64,000 bases of DNA from Streptomyces sp. AC550_RSS872. Lineage in GTDB: Bacteria; Actinomycetota; Actinomycetes; Streptomycetales; Streptomycetaceae. The stretch covers positions 1-64,000 of the forward strand of contig NZ_JAGMUL010000018.1 of NCBI RefSeq assembly GCF_019049285.1. The letters are read 5' to 3'. A program made the position numbers and the translations under genes. The notes under the pieces are model-generated. The model was not told the origin of the DNA. It did not search any database and saw only the letters and a program-made list of their open reading frames with translations. Positions within the stretch are counted from its first letter, which is position 1. Each line of letters begins with the position of its first letter. Positions 16,788 to 26,478 of this stretch are shown here, in pieces.

Positions 16788-18746
16788 TCAGTCCTCGCTC
16801 GGCGCCGCCGGGAGCTTCGCCTGGATGAGGTCCATGACGGTCGAGTCGGTCAGCGTCGTCACATCGCCGAGCTGGCGGTTCTCGGCGACGTCGCGGAGCA
16901 GACGGCGCATGATCTTGCCGGAGCGGGTCTTCGGCAGCTCGGCCACCGGCAGGATCCGCTTCGGCTTGGCGATCGGGCCGAGGGTGGCGCCGACGTGGTT
17001 GCGCAGGTCGTTGACGAGGCCCTCGTCCTCGGCGTTCGCCGTGCCGCGCAGGATGACGAAGGCGACGATGGCCTGCCCGGTGGTCTCGTCTGCGGCACCG
17101 ACGACGGCCGCCTCGGCGACGGAGGGGTGGGAGACGAGGGCGGACTCGACCTCCGTGGTGGAGATGTTGTGACCGGACACGAGCATGACGTCGTCGACGC
17201 GCCCGAGGAGCCAGATGTCCCCGTCATCGTCCTTCTTCGCCCCGTCACCGGCGAAGTACTTGCCCTCGAAGCGCGACCAGTACGTGTCGATGAACCGCTG
17301 GTCGTCGCCCCAGATGGTGCGCAGCATGGACGGCCACGGCTCGGTCAGGACCAGGTAGCCGCCACCGCCGTTGGGCACCTCGTTCGCCTCGTCGTCGACG
17401 ACGGTGGCGGCGATGCCGGGCAGCGGCGTCTGCGCCGAACCGGGCTTGGTCGCGGTGACTCCCGGCAGCGGCGTGATCATCATCGCGCCGGTCTCGGTCT
17501 GCCACCAGGTGTCCACGATCGGCGTGGCGTCGGCACCGATGTGCTTGCGGTACCAGATCCACGCCTCGGGGTTGATCGGCTCACCCACGGAACCCAGCAC
17601 CCGCAGGCTGCTGAGGTCGAACTTCGCGGGGATGTCGTCGCCCCACTTCATGAACGTACGGATGGCGGTGGGCGCCGTGTACAGGATGGTCACCCCGTAC
17701 TTCTGCACGATCTCCCAGAAGCGGCCCTGGTGCGGCGTGTCCGGCGTGCCCTCGTACATGACCTGGGTCGCGCCGTTCGCCAGCGGCCCGTACACGATGT
17801 ACGAGTGCCCGGTGACCCAGCCGACGTCGGCCGTGCACCAGTACACGTCCGTCTCCGGCTTGAGGTCGAAGACGGCGTGGTGGGTATAGGCGGTCTGGGT
17901 GAGGTAGCCGCCGGAGGTGTGCAGGATGCCCTTCGGCTTACCCGTCGTCCCGGACGTGTAGAGGATGAAGAGCGGCTGCTCGGCGTCGAAGGCCTCGGGG
18001 GTGTGCTCGGCGGACTGCCGCTCGACGATCTCGTGCCACCAGACGTCACGGCTGTCGTCCCAGGCGACGTCCTGGCCGGTGCGCCGTACGACGAGCACAT
18101 GCTCGACGTTGTCCACCTTGCCGACCGCCTCGTCCACGGCGGGCTTGAGCGCCGACGGCTTGCCGCGCCGGTAGCCGCCGTCGGAGGTGATGACGACCTT
18201 GGCGTCCGCGTCCTGGATCCGGGTGGCGAGGGCGTCCGCCGAGAAGCCGCCGAAGACGACGGAGTGTGCGGCGCCGATACGGGCGCACGCCAGCATCGCG
18301 ACCGCCGTCTCGGGGATCATCGGCATGTAGACGGCGACCCGGTCGCCCTTCCGAACCCCCAGCTCCAGCAGGGCGTTGGCGGCCTTGGAGACCTCGTCCT
18401 TGAGCTCGGCGTAGGTGACGGCACGGCTGTCGCCGGGCTCGCCCTCGAAGTGGATGGCGACCCGGTCCCCGAGCCCTGCCTCCACATGCCGGTCCACGCA
18501 GTTGTACGCGACGTTGAGCTTGCCGTCCTTGAACCACTTCGCGAACGGCGGGTTCGACCAGTCCAGCGTCTCCGTCGGCTCCTTGGCCCAGGTCAGCCGA
18601 CGGGCCTGCTCGGCCCAGAAGCCGAGCCTGTCAGCCTTGGCCTGTTCATACGCCTCCGCGGTGACGTTGGCGTTCGAGGCCAGGTCGGCGGGCGGCGCGA
18701 ACCTGCGCTCCTCGCGCAACAGGTTGGCCAGGCTTTCGTTGCTCAC
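16788..18746 (-). CDS. acs: Acetyl-CoA synthetase
   Basis: A 652-residue AMP-forming acetate-CoA ligase. Motifs include the adenylation loop [16 protein letters not shown], the acetate-pocket region [23 protein letters not shown], the hinge [16 protein letters not shown] and the C-terminal [11 protein letters not shown], whose lysine is the site that protein acetyltransferases modify in this family. The length is the family norm. The GTG start at 18746 follows AGGGAGA; the in-frame ATG at 18788 would add 14 unconserved residues. A single-gene transcript is likely, since it has its own terminator and a 200-bp gap on the other side. Confidence 0.96.
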   Translation of the reverse strand: MSNESLANLLREERRFAPPADLASNANVTAEAYEQAKADRLGFWAEQARRLTWAKEPTETLDWSNPPFAKWFKDGKLNVAYNCVDRHVEAGLGDRVAIHFEGEPGDSRAVTYAELKDEVSKAANALLELGVRKGDRVAVYMPMIPETAVAMLACARIGAAHSVVFGGFSADALATRIQDADAKVVITSDGGYRRGKPSALKPAVDEAVGKVDNVEHVLVVRRTGQDVAWDDSRDVWWHEIVERQSAEHTPEAFDAEQPLFILYTSGTTGKPKGILHTSGGYLTQTAYTHHAVFDLKPETDVYWCTADVGWVTGHSYIVYGPLANGATQVMYEGTPDTPHQGRFWEIVQKYGVTILYTAPTAIRTFMKWGDDIPAKFDLSSLRVLGSVGEPINPEAWIWYRKHIGADATPIVDTWWQTETGAMMITPLPGVTATKPGSAQTPLPGIAATVVDDEANEVPNGGGGYLVLTEPWPSMLRTIWGDDQRFIDTYWSRFEGKYFAGDGAKKDDDGDIWLLGRVDDVMLVSGHNISTTEVESALVSHPSVAEAAVVGAADETTGQAIVAFVILRGTANAEDEGLVNDLRNHVGATLGPIAKPKRILPVAELPKTRSGKIMRRLLRDVAENRQLGDVTTLTDSTVMDLIQAKLPAAPSED

Positions 18747-19000
18747 GACATCTCCCTTTCCCAGGGTGTCCGTTGTGTCCCAGGCCACAGCTCATCAGAC
18801 CCGAGGGTCCGATGACAAGGGTCGACGGAAAATTGGTTTAGACCTGTCGGCGGGCTTGCCCCGGCGGCGGCCCGGAGGTGCTTTCGCCGCCGTGCTCATC
18901 CGTTCCCACGGACGCCGGACGGACGCGGTTCAGCTCTGTAATCCCTTTCACATTCCAGCCCCTGCCAGGCGGGACGCCGAGGACACCGCCTCCCACGTGA

Positions 19001-19029
19001 AGCGCGGCCCCGCACCGCGGGGCCGCGCT
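19001..19029 (-). terminator. Terminator of the SulP-carbonic anhydrase gene
   Basis: AGCGCGGCCCCGC (19001-19013) and GCGGGGCCGCGCT (19017-19029) make a perfect 13-bp stem with loop ACC, 14 bp past the stop. Confidence 0.88.
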
Positions 19030-19042
19030 GGCTCTCCCGGCG

Positions 19043-21625
19043 TCATGCCGACAGATCCGCCACCCCCACGTGATCGAACACGTCGTCGTCCCCGCCCTCC
19101 TCGGCGAGCAGATACGCCTGTGCCTCGCCCACGTGGAAGTACATCCCGTGCAACTCCAGCGCCCCCTCCCGCAGGGCCCGGGCCACCGACTCGTGGGCAC
19201 GCAGATGCTCCAGCTGCTGGACCACGTTGGTCAGGCAGAGCTGCTCGACCGCGTCGGCCGGTGCGCGCCCGGCGAGCCTGGCCCACGGCCGGCTCTCGTC
19301 GGACAGCCGCTCCAGGCTCGGCTGCGCGTGCCGCAGCCACCTCCTGAGCGGGGTCTGCGTGCCGTCCGGCTCGGAGCCGAGCAGTGCCTGCATCGCCCCG
19401 CATCCGGAGTGGCCGCACACTGTGATGGACCGCACCTCCAGGACGTCGACCGCGTACTCGATCGCGGCCGCCACCGAGTCGTCCCCGCTCTCCTGGCCGG
19501 GCAGCGGCACGAGGTTGCCCACGTTGCGCACCACGAACAGGTCGCCGGGACCACTGGAGGTGATCATCGACGTGACCACCCGGGAGTCCGCGCAGGTGAG
19601 GAACAGCTGGGAGGGTTGCTGCCCCTCGCGCGCCAGCCGCGCCAGCTCACCCCGCACCAGGGGCGCGGTGTTGCGCTGGAACGCGCTGATACCCCGGGCC
19701 AGTTGGTGGCCGCTCGGCCGGCTCCCGTCGGTGCCGCCCGATCCGTCGACAGGGCCCTCGCCCGGTCGGCCGGACCCGGTGAGGCCTTCGGCGCCGCCGA
19801 TTCCTCCGGTACCGCCGGCCATGTCGAGCTCGCCGGTGCTGTCGGAGGTGCCGGTGGCGCCGGCAGCGCTCAGGGCCTGGGCTCTCTCGACCGTGGCCGG
19901 TTCGTCGGACCCGGTCGCGGGCGGTGCCCCGGGGCGACCGTCGCCGGATGCGACCGACTCCGGGATCTCGCACTGGTGATTGCGCCAGGGCGTCCAGGGG
20001 TGGCAACGGCAGTCGGCCGCATCGGCCATGGCCGTCCCGGTGTCGAGATGGAGGCCGGCCGGTCCGGTCGGCTCACCGATCCGGACTCCGGACCTGCGGC
20101 CGATCAGCTCGACGGTGCCGCCGTGGGCGGTCTGCGTGTTCTGCCAGTCCTGTAGTGACTCGTACGCCGCGTGGTCCATGAACGACCCGTCCAACTCCAC
20201 GACGGCGTGGGCGCCTTGGGGTACGAGATGCAGGGCACGGCTGAGCCGTGGCACCGCGAGGAACGTCAACTGCCCTCGTACGTGTACGTGATGGACTCCC
20301 TCCTTCTCGTCATGGGTGATCCGCGTGCGGGTGAGGCGGTGCAGGGCGACGGCGACGGCCATGGCGATCCCCAGGGTCACGCCTTCCAGGACGCCGAAGA
20401 ACACCACGCCGAGGGTTGTGATGGCGTACACCAGCACTTCTCGGTGGCGGGTCACCGTGCGGATGTGGTGCAGGGACACCATCTGGATGCCGACGGCCAT
20501 CACCAGGGCGGCGAGCGAGGCGAGCGGGATGAGCTCCAGGATCGGGACCATCAGCAGCGCGGCGACTACTACCAGAACGCCGTGCAGCATCGTGGAGTTC
20601 CGGCTGACGGCACCGGCTTGCACATTCGCGGAGCTGCGCACGGCCACGCCGGCGACGGGCAGCCCGCCGAGCACGCCGGAGACGACGTTGGCGGCGCCCT
20701 GTCCGAGCAGCTCACGGTCCAGGTCGGAGCGTCCGACGCGGGCGGACAGCTCGGGTCGGGTGGCGACCAGCTTGTCCACGGCGACCGCGCCGAGGAGCGA
20801 CTGCACGCTGCACACCAGCGTGATGGTCAGTACGGCGGCGACGAGGCCGAGCACCGGGCCCTCGGGCAGCGTGGCCAGCGCGTGGCTGCTCCACGAGGGC
20901 AGATCGACCTTGGGCAGGCTGAGCCCGGCGAGGGACGCGGTCGTGCTGGCTCCGGCGACGGCGACGAGCGGGGCCGGCACCTTGCGCAGGAGCCGGCCGG
21001 GCCGGCCGGGCAGCCGGGGCCAGATCAGCAGCAGCGCCAGGGTCAGCACGCTCACCGACAGCGCGGCCGGGTGCACGCCGGCCAGCTGGGCGGGCAGCTC
21101 ACGCATGTTGTCGAGGACCGAGCTGTGCGGGGTGCCGCCGAGGACGATGTGCAGTTGGGCCACGGCGATGGTGACGCCGATGCCGGCGAGCATGCCGTGC
21201 ACGATGGCGGGGCTGACGGCGAGCGCGCTGCGTGCCACGCGCACGAAGCCGAGGCCGAGTTGGGCGATGCCCGCGAGGACCGTGATGGCGCAGGTCGTAC
21301 GCCATCCGTATTGGTGGATGAGCTCGGCGGTGACGACCGTGAGGCCGGCGGCGGGGCCGCTGACCTGGAGCGGGGTGCCGCCGAGGTAGCCGACGACGAG
21401 TCCTCCGACGGCGGCCGCGACGAGGCCCGCCTGGAGGGGCGCGCCGGTGGCGAGCGCGATGCCCAGGGACAGGGGAAGTGCGATCAGGAAGACCGCGATC
21501 GAGGCCGACAGGTCGGCGCCCTCGACGCGGGGTCGGCGGGGTCGGGTCGGGGGTGGGCTGTGTGGTTCGTGGACGCGCTTCTCTCGACTCGGTTCGTCGG
21601 CGCGGGTGGGAACGAAGGCTGACAT
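19043..21625 (-). CDS. SulP anion transporter fused to beta-carbonic anhydrase
   Basis: An 860-residue membrane protein. Residues about 40-420 are a SulP/SLC26 transporter with 10-14 helices (SASIAVFLIALPLSLGIALATGAPLQAGL; GYLGGTPLQVSGPAAGLTVV). About 450-560 is a STAS-like cytoplasmic domain (LTFLAVPRLSRAL...VELDGSFMDHAA). A variable Gly/Ser/Thr-rich linker of about 100 residues leads to a beta-carbonic anhydrase at about 655-860 with zinc ligands in CADSRV and CGHSGCGAM. Such fusions are taken as bicarbonate transporters coupled to CO2 hydration. ATG 21625 has GGAG upstream. Divergent from the deacetylase-like lipoprotein gene. Confidence 0.92.
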   Translation of the reverse strand: MSAFVPTRADEPSREKRVHEPHSPPPTRPRRPRVEGADLSASIAVFLIALPLSLGIALATGAPLQAGLVAAAVGGLVVGYLGGTPLQVSGPAAGLTVVTAELIHQYGWRTTCAITVLAGIAQLGLGFVRVARSALAVSPAIVHGMLAGIGVTIAVAQLHIVLGGTPHSSVLDNMRELPAQLAGVHPAALSVSVLTLALLLIWPRLPGRPGRLLRKVPAPLVAVAGASTTASLAGLSLPKVDLPSWSSHALATLPEGPVLGLVAAVLTITLVCSVQSLLGAVAVDKLVATRPELSARVGRSDLDRELLGQGAANVVSGVLGGLPVAGVAVRSSANVQAGAVSRNSTMLHGVLVVVAALLMVPILELIPLASLAALVMAVGIQMVSLHHIRTVTRHREVLVYAITTLGVVFFGVLEGVTLGIAMAVAVALHRLTRTRITHDEKEGVHHVHVRGQLTFLAVPRLSRALHLVPQGAHAVVELDGSFMDHAAYESLQDWQNTQTAHGGTVELIGRRSGVRIGEPTGPAGLHLDTGTAMADAADCRCHPWTPWRNHQCEIPESVASGDGRPGAPPATGSDEPATVERAQALSAAGATGTSDSTGELDMAGGTGGIGGAEGLTGSGRPGEGPVDGSGGTDGSRPSGHQLARGISAFQRNTAPLVRGELARLAREGQQPSQLFLTCADSRVVTSMITSSGPGDLFVVRNVGNLVPLPGQESGDDSVAAAIEYAVDVLEVRSITVCGHSGCGAMQALLGSEPDGTQTPLRRWLRHAQPSLERLSDESRPWARLAGRAPADAVEQLCLTNVVQQLEHLRAHESVARALREGALELHGMYFHVGEAQAYLLAEEGGDDDVFDHVGVADLSA

Positions 21626-21925
21626 GTTTTCCCGTCTCCTCCGGGGCAGCGCGGTCGCGGATCTGGCGGTCCCCCGCTCTCGGGCGAGGGGTCGGGTCGC
21701 GGCCGTGTGGTCACGGCATGCAGCGGCGGGATGCATCAACAGTCGGTAAACAGACCGTAATGCAGAGTAAAGGGCGGGAATAGATTTTCCGAGCAAATGG
21801 ACTAATAAATCCCCCTGAAGGGTGAAGTGGTTGATTAGTCGGCTTGTCGTACTTATTCCTTCTTTGTCCCATGCGACCTTGGCGGCGCTGTCGGCTCCCG
21901 AGAGAAGGAAGAAGGTGGACGGAAC
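21626..21925. promoter_or_regulatory. Divergent AT-richer promoter region
   Basis: The 300 bp between the SulP fusion and the lipoprotein gene contain a clearly lower-GC core (about 21740-21870) with TA-rich words, consistent with two divergent promoters. No precise operator was identified. Confidence 0.45.
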
Positions 21926-23269
21926 ATGGCCGCCACCCGCAGGAACGCCGCGTCGCACGGGGCCGCCGTGACGCAGCGGATCACGCCCGCGCACAGGATC
22001 GCCCCTGCCCGCCGGATCGCCGCGGGCACCGCGGTGGCCGCGGTCTGTGCCGCATCGCTCGCCGGCTGCTCGACCGGCAACGATGCCCGCCAGGGGGTGC
22101 CCGGGCCGGAGAAGGCGAAGCCGGCGGCGCCCGCGCCGCAGAGCGTGGTGCGGCTGATCGGCGACGGATCCACCGCCTACACCGGGGCGCAGCCACATCT
22201 GCCCAGACCGGAGCGCCTGAAGCCCGGTCAGAAGCCACCGCAGTTCGTGGTGTTCTCCTGGGACGGAGCCGGCGAGGACAGTCAGAAGCTGTTCTCCCAT
22301 TTCCGTGCGGTCGCCAAGGCGAACAACGCGACGATGACGTACTTCCTCAGTGGCGTGTACATGCTGCCGAATCACCAACGCGACCTGTACCGGCCGCCCC
22401 AGCACTCCCCGGGCCGTTCCGACATCGGCTTCAACGACGAGGAGGGCATCGCCGCCACCGTGCGGCAATTGCGCCTCGCGTGGCTCGAAGGCAACGAGAT
22501 CGGAACGCACTTCAACGGCCATTTCTGCGGCAGCGGCGGCGGAGTCGGCGAATGGTCGGTGGAGGAATGGAAGGACGAGATCACCCAGGCGAAGAAGTTT
22601 GTGAAGTCCTGGAAGAGCACCACCGGCATGACGAAGGCGGCCCCGCTGCCCTTCGACTACGACAAGGAACTCATCGGCGCCCGCACCCCCTGCCTGGAGG
22701 GCCGGAAGAACTTCATGAAGGCCGCGCGCGAGCTGGGCTTCCGCTATGACTCCAGCGGCGTCAACAACCAGCTGTGGCCCGCGAAGGAGGGAGGCCTATG
22801 GGACCTGTCGATGCAGCTCGTGCCCTTCCCTGGGCACTCCTACGAGCAGCTCACCATGGACTACAACTTCATGGTCAACCAGTCGGGCACCACGACCCAG
22901 GGTGATCCCGCCAAGCACGACTTCTGGGGCGATCAGATGCGGGACGGTCTGCTCGCCGGCTTCCGGCGGGCCTATGACGGCAACCGTGCGCCCCTGATCA
23001 TCGGCAACCACTTCGAGTCCTGGAACGGCGGCACCTATATGCGCGCTGTCGAGGACGTCGTCGAGGCCGTCTGCAACAAGCCCGACGTGCGCTGCGTCTC
23101 CTTCCGCCAGCTCGCCGACTGGCTGGACGCCCAGGACCCGGCGACCTTGAAGAAGCTGCGCACCCTGGGCGTCGGCGAGGCCCCGAAGGAGGGCTGGGCG
23201 TCCTACCTGTCGGCGCGCCCGGCTCCGGCCCCGAAGGGGGTGCCCGGGGCGCCGACGGTCAAGCAGTAG
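21926..23269 (+). CDS. Secreted lipoprotein with polysaccharide-deacetylase-like domain
   Basis: A 447-residue lipoprotein. The signal peptide ends in the lipobox LAGC (Cys about 48), followed by an Ala/Pro-rich spacer. The catalytic-like domain begins QFVVFSWDGAGED, resembling the TFDDG motif of NodB deacetylases with SWDGA; the metal histidines may be those in NEIGTHFNGHFCG. Later motifs are FRYDSSGVNNQLWP and IGNHFESWNGG. The motif set is atypical, so a deacetylase is plausible but activity is not certain. The gene ends in an 11-bp overlap with the convergent ATPase gene (23259-23269). Confidence 0.85.
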   Translation: MAATRRNAASHGAAVTQRITPAHRIAPARRIAAGTAVAAVCAASLAGCSTGNDARQGVPGPEKAKPAAPAPQSVVRLIGDGSTAYTGAQPHLPRPERLKPGQKPPQFVVFSWDGAGEDSQKLFSHFRAVAKANNATMTYFLSGVYMLPNHQRDLYRPPQHSPGRSDIGFNDEEGIAATVRQLRLAWLEGNEIGTHFNGHFCGSGGGVGEWSVEEWKDEITQAKKFVKSWKSTTGMTKAAPLPFDYDKELIGARTPCLEGRKNFMKAARELGFRYDSSGVNNQLWPAKEGGLWDLSMQLVPFPGHSYEQLTMDYNFMVNQSGTTTQGDPAKHDFWGDQMRDGLLAGFRRAYDGNRAPLIIGNHFESWNGGTYMRAVEDVVEAVCNKPDVRCVSFRQLADWLDAQDPATLKKLRTLGVGEAPKEGWASYLSARPAPAPKGVPGAPTVKQ

Positions 23270-24269
23270 GAGTCAGGTGGGAGTTGTCGCCCGGACAGGC
23301 GATGACGCTCTCGCCCAGTACGAACCCGGGGTCGACCTGCGCCGCCAGGTCGGCCCCGGTGCGCTCGTTTCCCCAGGACGCGGCGTTCTTCAGGTGGAAG
23401 TGCACCATCTGGCGGGTGTAGCGCTCCCAGTCCCGCAGTTCGTACGTCGCGTCCACGGCCGTGCGCAGTCGGCGCAGGGCGAGCTGGTTGGCGGCCTCCA
23501 GGAGTTCGAACCGGGGCGGGCGGCCCTTCTCCATGGAGCGCACCCAGTCCGAGTGCCCGATGGTCACCAGCAGGTCGTCCCCGACCTCGGCGCGGAGGAA
23601 GTCGAGGTCGTCCTGGCCCTGCACCTTGTTGCCGACGACCTTCAGGATGACGCCGAAGTCGCGGGCGTACTCCTTGTACTGGCGATAGACGGAGACCCCC
23701 TTCCGGGTCGGCTCGGCGACGAGGAACGTGATGTCGAAGCGGGTGAACATGCCGGAGGCGAAGGAGTCCGAGCCTGCCGTCATGTCGACCACGACGTACT
23801 CGTCGGGGCCGTCCACCAGGTGGTTCAGCAACAGCTCCACCGCCCCCGTCTTGGAGTGGTAGCAGGCGACCCCCAGATCGGAGTCGGTGAAGGGGCCGGT
23901 GACCATCAAACGGACGGCACCGCCGTCGAGTTCCACCGGCCGGGCGCAGGCGTCGTACACCGGATTGCTCTCGCACACGCGCAGCAGCCGCGATCCCTCG
24001 CCGGGCGGCGTTGTCTTGATCATCGTCCGGGCGGATTCGATCCGCGGATTGGAGCCGCGCAGGCAGTCCTTGATCAGCGACAGCCGCTCGCCCATCGCGG
24101 GCAGCGCGGCGGCCTCGGCGTCGTCGAGGCCCAGCGCGGCACCCAGGTGCTGGTTGATGTCGGCGTCGACGGCGACGACCGGCGCGCCGGTGGCCGCGAG
24201 GTGGCGGATGAACAGGGAGGACAGGGTCGTCTTGCCGCTGCCGCCCTTTCCGACGAAACCAATTTTCAT
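23259..24269 (-). CDS. MinD/ParA/CooC-like ATPase
   Basis: A 336-residue deviant-Walker ATPase. It starts MKIGFVGKGGSGKTTLSSLF (K-G-G-x-G-K-T), has the switch aspartate in VVAVDADINQHLGAALGL and the Walker B-like EYVVVDMTAGSDSFASG. The closest pattern is CooC, the nickel-insertion/maturation ATPases that carry metals or membrane-associate, but no CO dehydrogenase is nearby, so its client is unknown. ATG 24269 is taken as the start; a GTG two codons upstream (24275) is equally possible since no clear ribosome site is seen. Confidence 0.87.
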   Translation of the reverse strand: MKIGFVGKGGSGKTTLSSLFIRHLAATGAPVVAVDADINQHLGAALGLDDAEAAALPAMGERLSLIKDCLRGSNPRIESARTMIKTTPPGEGSRLLRVCESNPVYDACARPVELDGGAVRLMVTGPFTDSDLGVACYHSKTGAVELLLNHLVDGPDEYVVVDMTAGSDSFASGMFTRFDITFLVAEPTRKGVSVYRQYKEYARDFGVILKVVGNKVQGQDDLDFLRAEVGDDLLVTIGHSDWVRSMEKGRPPRFELLEAANQLALRRLRTAVDATYELRDWERYTRQMVHFHLKNAASWGNERTGADLAAQVDPGFVLGESVIACPGDNSHLTPTA

Positions 24270-24370
24270 GTTCACGAAGAGTAGTCGCCGGATAGCTGTA
24301 CGTGGCAGACGGGCGTGAAGAAGGCCACTCGATCGTGGGGTGGGGGCCAGGGGTGCGTAGTGTCGTACTC

Positions 24371-25195
24371 ATGAGTACGACAGGCGCGGCCGCCGATCCG
24401 CTCGCGGCCCTCGGTTCACTGCCCGGAGTCCCCGAGTCCGTGGAGTCCGTGCGCAAGGCCGTGGACCGGGTGTACGGGCACCGGGTCATGCGGCGCCGCA
24501 GCAACGAGATCACCTCCGAGGCGGCCCTGCGTGGCGCCCGCGGATCGGCCGCGCTGTCCGGAGCCGACTGGGCACTCGAAGAGGTGCGTCGGCGTACCGA
24601 CTTCAGCGGTGATGACGAGGCGCGCGTCATGGGCGCGTCGCTGCGGCTGACGGCCGAGGCGGGTCAACTGCTGTCCATCTGGCGGCAGTCGCCCCTGCGG
24701 GTGCTGGCCCGGCTGCATCTGGTGGCGGCGGCCGACAAGGACGACCGGGTCGGACGGCCGCGTCAGGAGGGTGAGCCGGTCGACGAGCCGCTGGTCGAGC
24801 TGCCCCTGCCGAGCGCGGCGGAGGTGCACGGCCGGCTGGAGGGGCTGTCCGGGCTGATCATCGCCGGCGGTTCGGCGCCGGCACTGGTGACGGCCGCCGT
24901 CGTGCACGGCGAGCTCCTCGCGCTGCGCCCCTTCACCTCGCACAACGGCCTGATCGCGCGCACGGCAGAGCGTGTCGTCCTGGTCGGCAGCGGCCTCGAC
25001 CCGAAGTCCGTCTGCGCGGCCGAGGTCGGTCACGCCGAACTGGGCCGCGCGGCCTATCTGGCGGCGCTCGAGGGCTATGTCTCCGGGACCCCCGAAGGCA
25101 TGGCGGCCTGGATCGCCCACTGCGGCAAGGCGGTCGAGCTCGGGGCACGCGAGTCGACTGCCGTCTGCGAGGCGCTACAGCGCGGCGCGGCGTGA
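24371..25195 (+). CDS. Fic-fold-like protein with degenerate active site
   Basis: A 274-residue protein. Its middle helix carries LLALRPFTSHNGLIARTAER, which lines up with the Fic motif HPFxxGNGRxxR but lacks the catalytic His (Leu-Arg instead) and has SHNG for the anion-binding GNG. The remainder is alpha-helical, as in Fic proteins. It is therefore either an inactive Fic relative or one with altered chemistry. Homologues in Streptomyces are often labelled oxidoreductase with little support. ATG 24371 is chosen over the longer frame from 24302 because upstream codons are not conserved-looking. It is divergent from the ATPase. Confidence 0.75.
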   Translation: MSTTGAAADPLAALGSLPGVPESVESVRKAVDRVYGHRVMRRRSNEITSEAALRGARGSAALSGADWALEEVRRRTDFSGDDEARVMGASLRLTAEAGQLLSIWRQSPLRVLARLHLVAAADKDDRVGRPRQEGEPVDEPLVELPLPSAAEVHGRLEGLSGLIIAGGSAPALVTAAVVHGELLALRPFTSHNGLIARTAERVVLVGSGLDPKSVCAAEVGHAELGRAAYLAALEGYVSGTPEGMAAWIAHCGKAVELGARESTAVCEALQRGAA

Positions 25196-25245
25196 CGCCC
25201 GCGCGCGGGGGGCGTCGTCGAGCGGTTCAAAAGGCATAGGGTGCG

Positions 25246-25267
25246 AAAAAGCCCCCATATGGGGGCT
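25246..25267 (-). terminator. Intrinsic terminator (minus strand)
   Basis: AGCCCCC-ATAT-GGGGGCT (25250-25267) is a perfect palindrome, and in minus-strand reading it is followed directly by five T residues. Nothing equivalent follows on the plus strand, so it ends a minus-strand transcript: either the inferred RNA or a long 3' UTR of the HAD gene. Confidence 0.8.
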
Positions 25268-25480
25268 CGTACAAGGTGGGTGCGCATACAAGTTGCGGCG
25301 GTACGAGGATTCGTACCGCCGCTGGCATGTTCACCGGGTTACCAAGCGTCCTCGATATGTTGCCCATCAGGTCGGGAACTTTGCCCGTCACCTGGTGCGG
25401 CTGGCCCGTAATCGACGGGTCGACGTCGCGTGGGTGCCCAATGTTCATGCTCGGTCCGTGGGGCCAAATGCGTATTTAAG
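25246..25480 (-). ncRNA. Probable 6S-like RNA locus
   Basis: The 449-bp gap between the Fic-like and HAD genes is lower in GC and lacks a convincing ORF (a 73-codon minus ORF has only about 70% GC at third positions). On the minus strand it has strong structure: CAGGT/ACCTG plus CGGG/CCCG around 25365-25395, a perfect 12-bp hairpin at 25295-25322, and a terminator at 25250-25267 followed by TTTTT. In S. coelicolor the equivalent position between SCO3558 and SCO3559 encodes the 6S-like RNA scr3559 (from memory). Ends and strand are inferred from the terminator. Confidence 0.5.
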
Positions 25481-25644
25481 GTGATCCTCTCGGATGTCCT
25501 TGGTCTCGCGGGCCGTTGAGTCCTTTGTACTCCAGGACCCAACCAAGCGGAAGGCCCGGCCGCAGTTCTTTACTTTTGCTCGCAAAACGGAGACAAACGG
25601 TCATCGCTGTGCCCACGAGGTGCGCCGAATCCGATGTGCGCAGT

Positions 25645-26478
25645 TCAGGCGAGCGCTGATCGGCGGCGGCTCGCGTACCAGACGAGGCCCGCGGTGGCCG
25701 CGGCGGCTCCTACGGCAGCCGCCGCGACAAGGGCGGGGCGCGGCGGTACGGAGAAGGACGGAAGCCGCTGCTTGAGCCGCACCGGGCGATGGAAGTCGAG
25801 AATCGGCCACCCGCGCGCGAGTGCCTCGCGGCGCAGCGCGCGATCGGGGTTCACGGCATGCGGACTGCCGACGGACTGGAGCATCGGCAGGTCGGTGGCC
25901 GAGTCGCTGTAGGCGTAGCAGCGGGAGAGGTCGTAACCCTCGGACGCGGCCAGCTCCTTGATCGCCTCGGCCTTCGTCGGGCCGTACGCGTAGTACTCCA
26001 CCTCGCCGGTGAAGCAGCCGTCTTCACCCACGACCATACGAGTCGCCACCACGCGGTCTGCGCCGAGCAGCTCGCCGATCGGCTCGACCACCTCGGCACC
26101 CGACGTGGACACGATGACCACGTCGCGGCCGGCCGTGTGGTGCTCCTCGATGAGGGAGGCGGCCTCGTCGTAGATGATCGGGTCGATCAGGTCGTGCAGC
26201 GTCTCGGCGACGATCTCCTTGACCTGCTGGACGTTCCAGCCGCGGACGAGCGCGGAGAGGTACTCGCGCGTGCGCTCCATCTGGTCATGGTCCATACCGC
26301 CCAGTCGGAAGACGAACTGGGCATATGCGGTCCGCAAGGCGGCCCTGCGGTTGATCAGGCCGCCTTGGTAGAAGGACTTGCTGAACGTGAGCGTGCTCGA
26401 CTTCGCAATGACCGTCTTGTCCAGGTCAAAGAAGGCGGCTGTGCGGGGCAAGGAGTGGTTTTCCACGCCCCTGAGCAT
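25645..26478 (-). CDS. HAD-IB family phosphatase with C-terminal membrane segment
   Basis: A 277-residue HAD hydrolase. Motif I is FFDLDKTVIA (nucleophile Asp and general-acid Asp), motif II is VIVSTS, and motifs III/IV are KAEAIKELA and YSDSATDLPML. This is the SerB/TIGR01490-like subclass, acting on phosphoserine-like or lysophospholipid substrates. A hydrophobic C-terminal segment (PALVAAAAVGAAAATAGLVWYASRR) suggests membrane anchoring. In Streptomyces the family has been named morphological differentiation-associated protein. ATG 26478 (MLRGVENHS) is chosen; the frame to 26553 is longer without support. Confidence 0.9.
   Translation of the reverse strand: MLRGVENHSLPRTAAFFDLDKTVIAKSSTLTFSKSFYQGGLINRRAALRTAYAQFVFRLGGMDHDQMERTREYLSALVRGWNVQQVKEIVAETLHDLIDPIIYDEAASLIEEHHTAGRDVVIVSTSGAEVVEPIGELLGADRVVATRMVVGEDGCFTGEVEYYAYGPTKAEAIKELAASEGYDLSRCYAYSDSATDLPMLQSVGSPHAVNPDRALRREALARGWPILDFHRPVRLKQRLPSFSVPPRPALVAAAAVGAAAATAGLVWYASRRRSALA

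Noticed and set aside
20171..21622. Long plus-strand ORF opposite the SulP fusion
   Set aside because: It is antisense to a gene with recognised motifs and encodes only Gly/Asp/Arg/His-rich sequence.
25227..25448. 73-codon minus-strand ORF in the HAD-Fic gap
   Set aside because: Third-position GC about 70% against about 90% for genes here, no ribosome site, and it runs through a terminator; RNA explanation preferred.
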